DNA of 62,693 bases. Source: Pyrinomonadaceae bacterium (GTDB lineage: Bacteria > Acidobacteriota > Blastocatellia > Pyrinomonadales > Pyrinomonadaceae). This document shows, piece by piece, positions 1 to 8,592 of the stretch. The stretch is from the NCBI GenBank assembly GCA_021228405.1, contig JAJQRF010000007.1, positions 1 to 62,693 of the forward strand, given 5' to 3'. Positions within the stretch are counted from its first letter, which is position 1; each line of letters begins with the position of its first letter. The position numbers were made by a program, and so were the translations under genes. Under the pieces are notes generated by a model that worked only from the letters and a program-made list of their open reading frames with translations, did not search any database and was not told the DNA's origin.

Positions 1-74
1 TTCCCGTGATCCACGTGTCCGATCGTCCCGATATTCACGTGCGGCTTCGATCTGTCAAATTTCTCTTTGCTCAT
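1..74 (-). CDS. tuf: Elongation factor Tu, 5' end only
   Basis: Only the first 24 codons are present; the gene runs off the left edge. The peptide begins [20 protein letters not shown] and continues into VDHG, the start of the EF-Tu P-loop (GHVDHGKT). A Shine-Dalgarno (AGGAGTT, positions 81-87) sits 6 nt upstream of the ATG. EF-Tu is the GTPase that delivers aminoacyl-tRNA to the ribosome. It is the last gene of the str operon rpsL-rpsG-fusA-tuf, 30 nt downstream of fusA, so it is probably co-transcribed. Confidence 0.95.
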   Translation of the reverse strand, partial: MSKEKFDRSKPHVNIGTIGHVDHG

Positions 75-104
75 CTCATTAACTCCTAAAAATTTTTAAT
101 GGGT

Positions 105-2201
105 TTAGTTCCCTGCTCCTTTAACTTTTGCGATGATTTCTTCAGCGACGTTACGCGGAGCTTCGTCATAACGCTCGAAATGCATGCTCGATGTTGCGCG
201 TCCCTGGGTCGAAGAGCGTAAATCCGTCGTGTATCCGAACATTTCTGAAAGAGGAACGTAAGCGGTGACAACCTGAACGTTGCCCGGACGCGGCTCCATT
301 TTTTCGATCTGTCCGCGACGGCGGTTCAAATCCCCGTTTACCGAACCCATATATTCTTCCGGCGTAACGACTTCGACTTTCATAATCGGCTCGAGCAAAA
401 CAGGTTTCGCTTTTTTAACCGCATCCTGAAAAGCAAGGCTTCCGGCGATGTGGAATGAACGCTCGTCCGAGTCAACTTCGTGATACGAACCGAAAACAAG
501 ACTTGCTTTGATGTCAACCAATTCATAACCAGCCAAAAATCCGCGGCGCATCGCATCCTGAATCCCTTCGGAAACAGGCTTGATGAACTGACGCGGAATC
601 GCGCCGCCCGTAATTTTGTCTTCAAAGACAAAACCTTCGCCCGGAGCCGGTTGGATTTCGAGTTCGACGTGTCCGAATTGACCGCGACCGCCGGATTGTT
701 TCTTGAAGATTTCTTTTCCGGGTGCCGGCATCGTGATCGTTTCGCGGTAAGCAACCTGCGGTTTACCGACGTTCGCTTCGACACCGAATTCGCGCTTCAT
801 ACGGTCAACGATAATTTCCAAGTGCAATTCGCCCATTCCGGCAATAATCGTTTGACCCGTTTCGTGATCGGTCGAAACCTGAAAACTCGGGTCTTCCTGC
901 GCCAAACGATTGAGCGCGATGCCCATTTTGTCCTGATCGGCGCGGGTTTTCGGTTCAACCGCGACACGTACGACCGGATCGGGAAATTCCATCGACTCGA
1001 GAATAATATGTTTCGATTCGTCCGAGATCGTATCGCCCGTCGTAACGTTTTTCATACCGCCGATAGCGACGATTTCACCTGCCGACGCGCTTTCCACGTC
1101 TTCGCGTTTGTTCGCGTGCATCAACATCAGACGACCGACGCGTTCTTTTGAACCTTTGATCGTGTTCGTGACATAAGAACCCGAATTAACCGTTCCCGAA
1201 TAGATACGAACGAAGGCAAGCTGACCTAAGTGCTTGTCCGCCATCAGTTTGAAAACCAATCCCGAGAATGGAGCGGTCGGCGTAGCTTCACGCGTTTCGA
1301 CTTCATCGGTCTTCGGATTGGTTCCTTCGACAGCCGGAATATCGAGCGGCGACGGCAGATAATCGACAACCGCGTCGAGCAATGTCTGAACGCCTTTGTT
1401 TTTGAAAGCCGAACCCGTCACAACCGGAACGATTTTCAATTCGATGGTTCCCTTACGAAGAGCTTTACGAATTTCATCTTCCGAAATTTCTTCGCCTTCG
1501 AGGTATTTCATCATCAGATCGTCGTCGATTGCCGAAACCGCTTCGACCAATTTTTCGCGTGCTTCCGTTGCCGCCTCAACCAAATCAGCCGGAATGTCCG
1601 TCGTTTCGTATTGCGCGCCTTTGGTTTCATCATTCCAGATCAAACCTTTCATCGTGATGAGATCGACAACACCTTTCAATTGATCTTCAAGACCGATCGG
1701 AATTTGCAGTGCCACCGCATTTGCGCCGAGTCTGTCCAGAATCGATTGGAACGAACGGTCGAAAGATGCGCCCGCACGGTCTAATTTATTGATGAAACAA
1801 ATTCTCGGAACGCCGTATTTGTCAGCCTGTCGCCAAACCGTTTCCGACTGCGGCTCAACGCCCGCAACGCCGTCAAAAACTGCAACTGCGCCATCGAGAA
1901 CGCGCAATGAACGCTCGACTTCCATGGTGAAGTCAACGTGTCCCGGCGTATCGATAATGTTGATTCGGTGTTCGACACCGTTACGTTTCCAGAAACAGGT
2001 AGTTGCAGCGGACGTAATCGTGATGCCGCGCTCTTGTTCCTGTTCCATCCAGTCCATCGTCGCCGTTCCTTCGTGAACTTCGCCGATCTTGTGCGAAACA
2101 CCCGTATAGAAAAGCACACGTTCGGTCGTCGTAGTTTTACCCGCGTCGATGTGCGCCATAATGCCGATGTTTCTAAATTTGTCTAAGCTAATCTTTGCCA
2201 T
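105..2201 (-). CDS. fusA: Elongation factor G
   Basis: 698 residues, the usual EF-G length. EF-G is the cytoplasmic GTPase that drives ribosomal translocation and, with RRF, ribosome recycling. Visible GTPase motifs are G1 AHIDAGKT (residues 16-23), the switch I region ending [10 protein letters not shown]3 DTPGH (84-88) and G4 NKLD (138-141). Domain IV/V motifs such as [10 protein letters not shown] and [13 protein letters not shown] follow toward the C-terminus. It lies between rpsG and tuf in the classical str operon order. The ATG at 2201 has only a weak upstream purine stretch, so translation may depend partly on coupling from rpsG despite the 84-nt gap, which holds a short-word repeat hairpin. 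Confidence 0.98.
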   Translation of the reverse strand: MAKISLDKFRNIGIMAHIDAGKTTTTERVLFYTGVSHKIGEVHEGTATMDWMEQEQERGITITSAATTCFWKRNGVEHRINIIDTPGHVDFTMEVERSLRVLDGAVAVFDGVAGVEPQSETVWRQADKYGVPRICFINKLDRAGASFDRSFQSILDRLGANAVALQIPIGLEDQLKGVVDLITMKGLIWNDETKGAQYETTDIPADLVEAATEAREKLVEAVSAIDDDLMMKYLEGEEISEDEIRKALRKGTIELKIVPVVTGSAFKNKGVQTLLDAVVDYLPSPLDIPAVEGTNPKTDEVETREATPTAPFSGLVFKLMADKHLGQLAFVRIYSGTVNSGSYVTNTIKGSKERVGRLMLMHANKREDVESASAGEIVAIGGMKNVTTGDTISDESKHIILESMEFPDPVVRVAVEPKTRADQDKMGIALNRLAQEDPSFQVSTDHETGQTIIAGMGELHLEIIVDRMKREFGVEANVGKPQVAYRETITMPAPGKEIFKKQSGGRGQFGHVELEIQPAPGEGFVFEDKITGGAIPRQFIKPVSEGIQDAMRRGFLAGYELVDIKASLVFGSYHEVDSDERSFHIAGSLAFQDAVKKAKPVLLEPIMKVEVVTPEEYMGSVNGDLNRRRGQIEKMEPRPGNVQVVTAYVPLSEMFGYTTDLRSSTQGRATSSMHFERYDEAPRNVAEEIIAKVKGAGN

Positions 2202-2205
2202 AACT

Positions 2206-2280
2206 CTTGATCTTTGATTTTTGAGCTTTGATCTTTGAATTCAACTTCTTTCAAAGGTCGAAGATCAAAGTTCAAAGGTC
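2206..2280. repeat. Short-word inverted repeat (copy A)
   Basis: The rpsG-fusA spacer consists of repeated 6-8 bp words (CTTTGAT, TTTGAGC) followed by their approximate reverse complements (TCAAAGG, GATCAAAG), so it can fold into a hairpin with a short central loop. The architecture matches other intergenic elements in this window, although the words differ. It would fold in the str mRNA between rpsG and fusA. Confidence 0.6.
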
Positions 2281-2285
2281 GTTAA

Positions 2286-2768
<483 letters not shown>

Positions 2769-2773
2769 TCAAA

Positions 2774-3166
2774 TTACTTTTTGCCCGGTGCAGCACCTTT
2801 CGGACGTTTCGCGCCGTATTTTGAACGCGCCTGATTACGATTGGCAACGCCCGAAGCGTCGAGCGTTCCGCGAATAATGTGATAACGAACACCCGGCAAA
2901 TCTTTAACGCGACCGCCGCGAATCAAAACGATCGAGTGTTCCTGCAAATTGTGTCCGATGCCCGGAATGTAGGTCGTAACTTCGATCTGGTTGGTCAAAC
3001 GAACACGGGCGACTTTACGAAGTGCCGAGTTAGGTTTTTTCGGGGTTTGCGTATAAACGCGGGTGCAAACGCCGCGTTTCTGCGGATTTGCCTGCAAAGC
3101 CGGACTCGCCGTTTTGTATTTCACCGCTTGGCGACCTTTGCGAACTAATTGGTTAATCGTTGGCAT
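2774..3166 (-). CDS. rpsL: 30S ribosomal protein S12
   Basis: 130 residues. S12 lies at the decoding centre and controls accuracy. The diagnostic segment [17 protein letters not shown] and the loop [17 protein letters not shown] are both present. The two lysines whose mutation gives streptomycin resistance in other bacteria (K43 and K88 in E. coli numbering) are unchanged. It is the first gene of the operon. The start ATG at 3166 is preceded by AGAGGAAAG on the coding strand. A strong promoter maps about 310 nt upstream. Confidence 0.97.
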   Translation of the reverse strand: MPTINQLVRKGRQAVKYKTASPALQANPQKRGVCTRVYTQTPKKPNSALRKVARVRLTNQIEVTTYIPGIGHNLQEHSIVLIRGGRVKDLPGVRYHIIRGTLDASGVANRNQARSKYGAKRPKGAAPGKK

Positions 3167-3474
3167 TCTTTCCTCTTACTTTAAAATCCGAAAGGCAAAA
3201 GTAACCTTTCACCTGACTCTTGCCGAAATTCTTTTCAGCAGTTAGCAACAAGTTTCTACTTGTGTCTTAAATTAAATGGATTAAAACTAAATTTATAATT
3301 TCCGGCTTCGACTTTGCTGTAGCGTGGCGATTATTTGATATGTTTCATATATGCCGCAATCCGATAGGTTCGGTTGCTTTACGCTACAATTCCTGTGTCA
3401 ACCTTCAAAAATCTTCAGCACAACACTTTTCAGTATTGCCCTGTCAGTCCAGACGTTTATGTCCGAAACTACAA

Positions 3475-3504
3475 ACTATACGACAACGCGAAAATCTTTG
3501 TCAA
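3475..3504 (-). promoter_or_regulatory. Sigma70-type promoter of the str operon
   Basis: On the minus strand TTGACA (3499-3504) and TATAGT (3475-3480) are separated by 18 bp: a perfect -35 and a 5/6 match -10. Transcription would start near 3468 and run left into rpsL, leaving a leader of about 300 nt (3167-3468). I see no other gene in that interval; short frames on the plus strand there look fortuitous. The long leader leaves room for regulation, but I recognise no named riboswitch in it. Confidence 0.75.
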
Positions 3505-3519
3505 GTGAACTTTTGCACA

Positions 3520-3546
3520 AAAATAAAACTCTATCCGAAGATAGAG
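3520..3546 (-). terminator. Rho-independent terminator with UUCG tetraloop
   Basis: Read on the minus strand, CTCTATC-TTCG-GATAGAG forms a perfect 7-bp stem closed by the very stable C(UUCG)G tetraloop and is followed by TTTTATTTTT. It lies about 33 nt beyond the stop codon of the minus-strand gene at 3579 and just upstream of the str promoter, so it insulates the str operon from the preceding gene. Confidence 0.85.
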
Positions 3547-3578
3547 CTTTATTTTGTGGTTAGAATGTCGTAATCGAT

Positions 3579-4574
3579 CTATTGATTAACAAAAGTCTTC
3601 GTATCCGAATCCCAAAACTTTTCCGCCCCCGCAAAATTAGGTGCCAACAAAGTGTCGTCCAGAGTTTGATTTACTTTTAATTTAGTAACCGTAAAAACTG
3701 CCTTCAAATTCAAATTTCCTGTTTCGTCACGCGCCCCGACTTCCACATTATGAGGAATTTTTACGTTTATTCCGGGAACCGTTCGCAAATCATTCAATAA
3801 TAATTCCGCCAGAGGAATGCCGTTTCCTTTAACTCTCGAAATAGAAATCGGTTGAAGATTAGCAGAAGAATCTCCTACTAATCTTACTCTGTAATTGTAA
3901 GGAATCTTATTCAAATCGCCGCCGGGCATCTGGATAAGACTATGAATCGTTCCATTACTGTTTTCCGAAGTGAGTTCGGATATAGAGCTGACCCGCTTTG
4001 CCCATCTGATCGGCATTTTAACGTCTTGAAGACGCATCTTACACCCTTCACAATTATCATCGTCGTTACTGAGAAATTCTATCGGCAAAAAGAAGGGATT
4101 CGGCAAAGCGGCAGGCAACCGCACTTCTTCACTTGACTGAGATGAAACAATCTTTGATTCAGGGTCATAAAAATAAAATTTTGAACCATTATATAAAATA
4201 TATACATCCCTCATTAAACCTTCGTTTTGCAGATTTTCGGAAATCGTGCAGGAATATTTATATTTATTATCCTTTGCAATATAAATGATCTGCCCTGTCC
4301 CTGCTACGATTGAATTATTTCTTATAATCTCGATGGCAACATTGGCTTCCATCTCGACATTTTTAACGTTTGAGTATTCATTTCTGATCTTTTCTAAAGC
4401 ATTAATATATGTTTCATTGTTTGCAGACGAATCATTTACTTGTTCTATATTATGAACAAAGTAATTTTCCGCTCCGGTATGCTTTTCTGCTGATAGAACT
4501 AATGCAGTTACAATTCCGACAGTTAATAAACAAACACCCAAGAAAAGAATTCTGAATTTCGAGAAAATTTTCAT
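3579..4574 (-). CDS. Secreted or membrane-anchored protein, LolA-like sheet pattern, unknown function
   Basis: 331 residues. An N-terminal hydrophobic segment (about residues 8-29, ILFLGVCLLTVGIVTALVLS) looks like a signal peptide or membrane anchor. The body alternates short beta-type stretches (for example GQIIYIAKDNKYKYSC and VYILYNGSKFYFYDPESK), recalling the outer-membrane lipoprotein carrier (LolA/LppX) fold, and contains a CEGC pair near residue 175. I do not recognise a specific family. The start is well supported by GAGGAG about 8 nt upstream of the ATG. The gene is followed by its own terminator and lies 26 nt downstream of a small Cys-rich secreted protein, with which it may be co-transcribed. 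Confidence 0.75.
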   Translation of the reverse strand: MKIFSKFRILFLGVCLLTVGIVTALVLSAEKHTGAENYFVHNIEQVNDSSANNETYINALEKIRNEYSNVKNVEMEANVAIEIIRNNSIVAGTGQIIYIAKDNKYKYSCTISENLQNEGLMRDVYILYNGSKFYFYDPESKIVSSQSSEEVRLPAALPNPFFLPIEFLSNDDDNCEGCKMRLQDVKMPIRWAKRVSSISELTSENSNGTIHSLIQMPGGDLNKIPYNYRVRLVGDSSANLQPISISRVKGNGIPLAELLLNDLRTVPGINVKIPHNVEVGARDETGNLNLKAVFTVTKLKVNQTLDDTLLAPNFAGAEKFWDSDTKTFVNQ

Positions 4575-4600
4575 AATGTGACTCCTCTCAGTAAAAAATA

Positions 4601-4971
4601 TTATTTGACCTTTTCAGTCGGCTCATTCTCACAAGAAACAACTGAACTTCCCGCAACTCTGGGAGTACAAATTCCCGCTCCTAATGCCGGACCGCACTTA
4701 CAGGCGAAGAACCAATAGCAACGTTTCGCTCCGCAATTTCCGCTTCCCACACTAAAACCATATCCTCCATTATAAGAAGAACTAACCGCCGGTAAAGTCG
4801 TCGGCAGGGGAATACAAGGAGGATACAGACCTCCGTCGTAACAAAAAGTTTGGTTACCGCATCTGCCTCGTTGGGCATTCACAAGATTATTGAAACCGCT
4901 CTGTGATAATAAAAAAGTATAGTCACCAATATACTTAATCGTTTTAATAGGTTTGAAAGTTTCATTTTCAT
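4601..4971 (-). pseudogene. Small Cys-rich secreted protein, split by a one-base frameshift in an A6/T6 run
   Basis: The frame ending at 4601 codes for a Cys/Gly-rich domain of about 93 residues (RGRCGNQTFCYDGGLYPP, later CGAKRCYWFFACKCGPALG), with at least nine cysteines. It has no good start of its own; its first candidate is a GTG at 4882. Upstream, in another frame, ATG at 4971 begins MKMKLSNLLKRLSILVTIL, a typical signal-peptide start, but that frame stops at 4879. Adding one T to the T6 run (plus-strand A6 at 4911-4916) joins the two frames as ...VTILFLLSQSGFNNLVNA-QRGRC, giving a complete signal peptide with a VNA cleavage site. The gene is therefore probably frameshifted, phase-variable, or affected by a sequencing error. 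Confidence 0.6.
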
Positions 4972-5000
4972 ATCTCTTAATTCATTTTCATATCTCTTAA
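4961..5000. repeat. Exact 20-bp tandem duplication over the ribosome binding site
   Basis: Positions 4961-4980 and 4981-5000 are identical (ttcattttcatatctcttaa). On the minus strand each copy carries AAGAGAT followed by ATGAAAATG, so the duplication copies both the ribosome binding site and the start codon of the small secreted protein. The upstream copy runs immediately into TAA, leaving a 3-codon upstream reading frame. Confidence 0.9.
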
Positions 5001-5037
5001 TGTGAAAATCGAGAAAATCTTTATCTGATATTATTTA

Positions 5038-5053
5038 TCAAATAATTATTTGA
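5038..5053. promoter_or_regulatory. Perfect 16-bp AT-rich palindrome, candidate operator
   Basis: TCAAATAATTATTTGA reads the same on both strands. It lies between the small Cys-rich gene and the AraC-type regulator gene that precedes it on the same strand, so it could be an operator for the 4971-3579 transcription unit. No protein is assigned. Confidence 0.4.
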
Positions 5054-5108
5054 AATCAACATCTTTTTCTTGGCGAAAACTGTTTTTTTCTTGCGGATTC
5101 TATCATTT

Positions 5109-5459
5109 CTATCCGTTTTGCTGTTCAACTTGGATTTTTTGCCAATACTGATTGCGGTATTCGGTTGGAGTTACTCCGTATTTCTTTTTAAAGTCCCGCG
5201 TAAAATGGCTGTCGTCCGGCATTCCGACCTCAATACCGATCTGTTTTATTTGATGAAATGAAACTTCGAGAAATTCGCGGGCTTTTTCTAATCGCAAATC
5301 TCGCAAATATGTGATAGGCGGCGAGCCAATTTGAGCTTTAAATAATTTTTGGAAATGAGGGACGGACAGTTCGGTAATTTCTGCCATTTGCTCGATTGTC
5401 CAACTTTTTTTCAAGTCACGGAAAATACAATCACATAAATGAAATATTCTTCCATCCAT
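5109..5459 (-). CDS. AraC-family transcriptional regulator (DNA-binding domain only)
   Basis: 116 residues, consisting essentially of the AraC/XylS DNA-binding domain. The first helix-turn-helix is WTIEQMAEITELSVPHFQKLFK (about residues 20-41), followed by the linker RLEKAREFLEVS. The second is IKQIGIEVGMPDDSHFTRDFKKKYGVTPTEYR. There is no N-terminal sensor domain, so any ligand response must come from elsewhere. A good Shine-Dalgarno (AAGGAG) lies about 10 nt upstream of the ATG. It is divergent from the [2Fe-2S] protein gene at 5570, a common layout for a regulator and its target, and lies upstream of the secreted-protein genes on its own strand. Confidence 0.9.
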   Translation of the reverse strand: MDGRIFHLCDCIFRDLKKSWTIEQMAEITELSVPHFQKLFKAQIGSPPITYLRDLRLEKAREFLEVSFHQIKQIGIEVGMPDDSHFTRDFKKKYGVTPTEYRNQYWQKIQVEQQNG

Positions 5460-5569
5460 AGCAGGAATTCTCCTTAGATTTTTGAGTGATTACAGAAATA
5501 TAATACAGCCAATTTGTTTAAGTCAATATTTTTTGGTTAAATCATAACTTTGTCGGGAGATTAGAAAAA

Positions 5570-6601
5570 ATGTCATTAACATCCTATTTAAACAAATTCA
5601 GCGAAAAAGATTGGTTTTCTGCCGTCGAGAAAATCGCGCCTGAGATTCACGAAGTAGATAAAAATGCGACGCAGATTTGGTTTCGCTTTTTTCCGTTGGA
5701 ACTTTTCCGCTATCTGGAAGCGGCGGAAGACAAAGCGAAAGCCGTCCATAAATTTGCGATGCAGGGAAATTATGAACTGAAAGATCAGATCGATTCTTCG
5801 CACAATTTTCTTTACGGTCATCGTTTCTGGAAACAAACGAAAGCGGCGATCGAATCGTTTGCCGATTCTTTCAGTGATGAAAATGCCGATTTGGTCGGGA
5901 CGATCGAGAAAATCGCCGACGTTGCGGCTGAAAAAGCGCACACGAAAAAAGCTCTGATTTTGGGAATTACGGCTGTCGGCTTGATGACCTTGAATCAGGT
6001 CGGGCTTGAAGCTTTCAAAAATGCGAAAGGCGAACCCGAAAAATCGATTCCCGCTTTGCAAAAAGCACCGAGCGAGATCGTCGAAGAACGCGCCAAAGAC
6101 GATTCGCAAGGAATTTTCGGATTTTTGAAAACGGTCGATAAGAAATTCACGGCGCATTGGATCAATTCAAAAACGAGCGGTTCGTTCCCGATCAAGAACG
6201 ATGCCGATATTGCGACGGCTTCCGCGCTCGACCAATCGAAAAACTGGAAGGAAAACGACGAACGCTGTTGGGAAGGCGTAGTTCCCGTCGAATGCCGTTC
6301 GGCGGCTTGCGGAACGTGTTGGGTCGGCGTGGTCGGCGGACAGGAAAAACTTTCCGAAGTTCAGCGGCTCGAACGTAAACAGATGGAAATTTTCGGCTAT
6401 AATCAGCCATCGGACGAAAAACCTTATATGCGGCTGGCGTGTCAGGCGAAAACGTCGGGCAACGTTTCCTTTGTGATTCCGCCGTGGAACGGTGTTTTCG
6501 GCAGAAAAGTTTACAAAGTCGAAGAAGGCGATCTCGAACCCGTCACGACTTCCGCCAGAAAACTGCGCGAAGCGATAAAAACCGCAACGCAAGACGAGTA
6601 A
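5570..6601 (+). CDS. Protein with C-terminal plant-type [2Fe-2S] ferredoxin domain
   Basis: 343 residues. The C-terminal part carries the ferredoxin pattern C-x4-C-x2-C (C242, C247, C250 in ECRSAACGTCWVGVVGG) and the fourth ligand in MRLACQ (C291), which predicts a [2Fe-2S] cluster used in electron transfer. The N-terminal 200 residues are helical and charged, with a moderately hydrophobic stretch at 128-143 (ALILGITAVGLMTLNQ); I do not recognise that domain. GGGAGA lies about 9 nt before the ATG. The gene is alone between the divergent AraC-type regulator and a terminator at 6608. The partner redox enzyme is not evident nearby. Confidence 0.8.
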   Translation: MSLTSYLNKFSEKDWFSAVEKIAPEIHEVDKNATQIWFRFFPLELFRYLEAAEDKAKAVHKFAMQGNYELKDQIDSSHNFLYGHRFWKQTKAAIESFADSFSDENADLVGTIEKIADVAAEKAHTKKALILGITAVGLMTLNQVGLEAFKNAKGEPEKSIPALQKAPSEIVEERAKDDSQGIFGFLKTVDKKFTAHWINSKTSGSFPIKNDADIATASALDQSKNWKENDERCWEGVVPVECRSAACGTCWVGVVGGQEKLSEVQRLERKQMEIFGYNQPSDEKPYMRLACQAKTSGNVSFVIPPWNGVFGRKVYKVEEGDLEPVTTSARKLREAIKTATQDE

Positions 6602-6607
6602 ATATTT

Positions 6608-6643
6608 TGAGGCGCAACTCCGAAAAACGCGCCTCATATTTTT
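6608..6643 (+). terminator. Terminator after the ferredoxin-like gene
   Basis: TGAGGCGC (6608-6615) pairs with GCGCCTCA (6629-6636) around a 13-nt loop, followed by TATTTTTTC. It begins 6 nt after the stop codon at 6601. Confidence 0.75.
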
Positions 6644-6687
6644 TCACGAACCAATCGCTCTGATAAACCTTTCTCCCGGACTAATAT

Positions 6688-7581
6688 ATGAACGCCGAAA
6701 CCCAGCCGACCCGATTTCCGCCTGTCCTCTACGTTCTGATCGCCGTTTTGCTGTGGTCAACGGGCGGGCTTTTTATAAAAATGACGACGCTCGATGCGTT
6801 TTCGGTCAACGCGGGACGTTCGGCTTTTGCGGCTTTGACAGTCGCGGCTTTTACTTATAAAAAAGGATTGAAACTCAACGGTTTTACGCTTTTGACTTCA
6901 ATTTTATACGCGGGAACGCTGTCGCTTTTCGTTTATGCAAACAAAGCGACGACCGCCGCTAATGCGATTTTTCTGCAATATACCGCGCCGCTTTACGTGT
7001 TGGTGTTGTCGCCGTTTCTTTTAAAGGAAAAATTTCGTTTCAGAGATTTGCTGACGGTCTTTTTCTGCCTTGCGGGAATGAGTTTATTTTTTCTCGAAAC
7101 GTCGGGCGAAGAAAGCAAACTTGCCGTGAACGTCTTTGCGGGAAATATCGCCGCTTTGCTTTCAGGCTTATTTTTCGGACTTTTTCTGCTTCTCCTGCGT
7201 CATCCGCGTTCGCTCGAAAATAAGAATCCCTCGCTTTCGGTTTTCTACGGCAATTTGATGATCGTCGTGTTTATGATTCCGCTGTTGGTGCAAAATCCGC
7301 CGCAACCGAATACGACTGATCTGTTCGCGGTTTTATTTCTCGGTTTTTTTCAAATCGGAATTTCTTATCTTTTATTCACTTATGGCGTTTCCGCCGGAGT
7401 TCGTTCGCTCGATGCCAGCATCATCGGCTTTGTCGAACCTTTCCTGAATCCTGTTTGGGTTTTCCTGATCCTCGGCGAAAAACCGAGCAAATGGGCGATC
7501 ATCGGCGGCGCGATCATCGTGGTTACGGTCGGAATTCATACATTTATTAATAACCGCAATAAATTGAAACCGTTAAAATAA
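6688..7581 (+). CDS. EamA/DMT-family transporter
   Basis: 297 residues with about ten hydrophobic segments arranged as two EamA repeats, the pattern of drug/metabolite transporters of the inner membrane. The first repeat begins VLYVLIAVLLWSTGGLFIK and includes the family-typical ANAIFLQYTAPLYVLVLSPFLLKEKF. The second includes GFFQIGISYLLFTYGVSAG and ASIIGFVEPFLNPVWVFLILGEKP. Such proteins export or import small metabolites or amino acids; the substrate cannot be read from the sequence. It stands between terminator-like hairpins and is probably monocistronic. Confidence 0.93.
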   Translation: MNAETQPTRFPPVLYVLIAVLLWSTGGLFIKMTTLDAFSVNAGRSAFAALTVAAFTYKKGLKLNGFTLLTSILYAGTLSLFVYANKATTAANAIFLQYTAPLYVLVLSPFLLKEKFRFRDLLTVFFCLAGMSLFFLETSGEESKLAVNVFAGNIAALLSGLFFGLFLLLLRHPRSLENKNPSLSVFYGNLMIVVFMIPLLVQNPPQPNTTDLFAVLFLGFFQIGISYLLFTYGVSAGVRSLDASIIGFVEPFLNPVWVFLILGEKPSKWAIIGGAIIVVTVGIHTFINNRNKLKPLK

Positions 7582-7584
7582 GGA

Positions 7585-7740
7585 TTTGCCCGTGAAATAT
7601 ACGAAAAGGACGAAAAAAAGACAAAATGAGAGAAAAATAGAAATTCTTTAATATTCTTTTCCTTTTTTCGTTACTTTCGATTCTTTCGCAGGCAATATTT
7701 TTCCTTATTTCGTGTCTTTTCGTGTATTTCGTGGGCAAAA
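7585..7740. repeat. Short-word inverted repeat (copy B)
   Basis: The left arm (TTTGCCCGTGAAATATACG, continuing AAAAG) at 7585 pairs imperfectly with the right arm ending at 7740 (CTTTTCGTGTATTTCGTGGG, then CAAA), leaving a central AT-rich section of about 100 bp that itself contains the words CGAAAAAAAG and CTTTTTTCG. It fills the space between two convergent genes and may act as a bidirectional terminator. It is one of seven such elements in the window. Confidence 0.7.
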
Positions 7741-7743
7741 CTC

Positions 7744-8166
7744 TTAAAAAACCACTTTCGGTTTCGGCTGTGCGGCGGTGAAAGTATCGATCGGAGTTAA
7801 AACCAACGGCATTGAAGTTTCGCCTTTGAAGGCTCCGGTCGAAACCGTGAAATGGTAAACGCCTTCGTTTGCCTTGTTTTCGTCAAACGGTTTGGCGCAC
7901 CATTTTGCTTCGGCTTTTCCGTCGGTCAAAGCCGCGCCGACGGTTCCGACCTGGATTCGCTGTGCGCCTTTGACAAAAAAGATCATAAATTGAACGGCAT
8001 TTGCGTTCATCGCTTTCGTTGCCTGCGCTTTCATCACGACAAAGCTGTGCGGTCTTGCCTGATTCGTGTTCCAGCTTGCTTCAAAATCCTGTCCTTTTTT
8101 CGTTTCTTCGCGGTATGGCTGGACTTTATACGGCGAATTTACGGGCGGTCTTCCAACATTTGTCAT
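7744..8166 (-). CDS. Hypothetical protein, conserved-looking, no recognised domain
   Basis: 140 residues, soluble, with no signal peptide. It is mostly predicted beta structure (for example AVQFMIFFVKGAQRIQVGTV and GVYHFTVSTGAFKG) and has a Pro/Lys-rich end (AAQPKPKVVF). I do not recognise the family. The start is strongly supported by AAGGAG about 8 nt upstream of the ATG. It is convergent with the EamA transporter and divergent from pckG, so it is transcribed alone. Confidence 0.7.
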   Translation of the reverse strand: MTNVGRPPVNSPYKVQPYREETKKGQDFEASWNTNQARPHSFVVMKAQATKAMNANAVQFMIFFVKGAQRIQVGTVGAALTDGKAEAKWCAKPFDENKANEGVYHFTVSTGAFKGETSMPLVLTPIDTFTAAQPKPKVVF

Positions 8167-8592
8167 TTCTTATATCTCCTTATTTATTGATTACAAAATA
8201 TGATTTCGATTTTTTCGATAAAATTGAAAACCGTTCGTTTTCGGCTTTCAACATCTAACGCGCCAAATTAAACGAAAAAATATCAGACCGCGCCCGCTTC
8301 GGCGTTTCACTGCTCAAAACGAACAAATTTCTCCGCAAAAGATAACCGTCCGCATTACGTTTTGCTTATACTGTGATAAAATATGCGAATATTTACGTGT
8401 TCGGGGCGTTCGTAATATCACGAACCGGCGTTCCGAATCTTGAACAAAAATTTTAAAATCATTGCAATCATTCGGTTTTCAAGTTAGTTTTGGCTTGGAA
8501 ACCTGAAATAAAAAATTCATTTAGTAATACTGAAATCCGGCAAACGAGATATTTTTTTTACATTTTACCGGCAAAATTTTGGAGAAATTAAT
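8167..8592 (+). other. Divergent intergenic region upstream of pckG
   Basis: 425 bp without a supportable gene. It must contain the promoters for the minus-strand gene at 8166 and for pckG at 8593. TTATACT at about 8377 and TAATACT at about 8525 are plausible -10 elements on the plus strand, but neither has a convincing -35 at the right spacing. No clear palindrome or riboswitch is seen. Confidence 0.4.

Noticed and set aside
480-1151. Long plus-strand frame opposite fusA
   Set aside because: It is the complement of a highly conserved gene; the translation is Arg/Phe-rich and typical of an antisense shadow, with no ribosome binding site.
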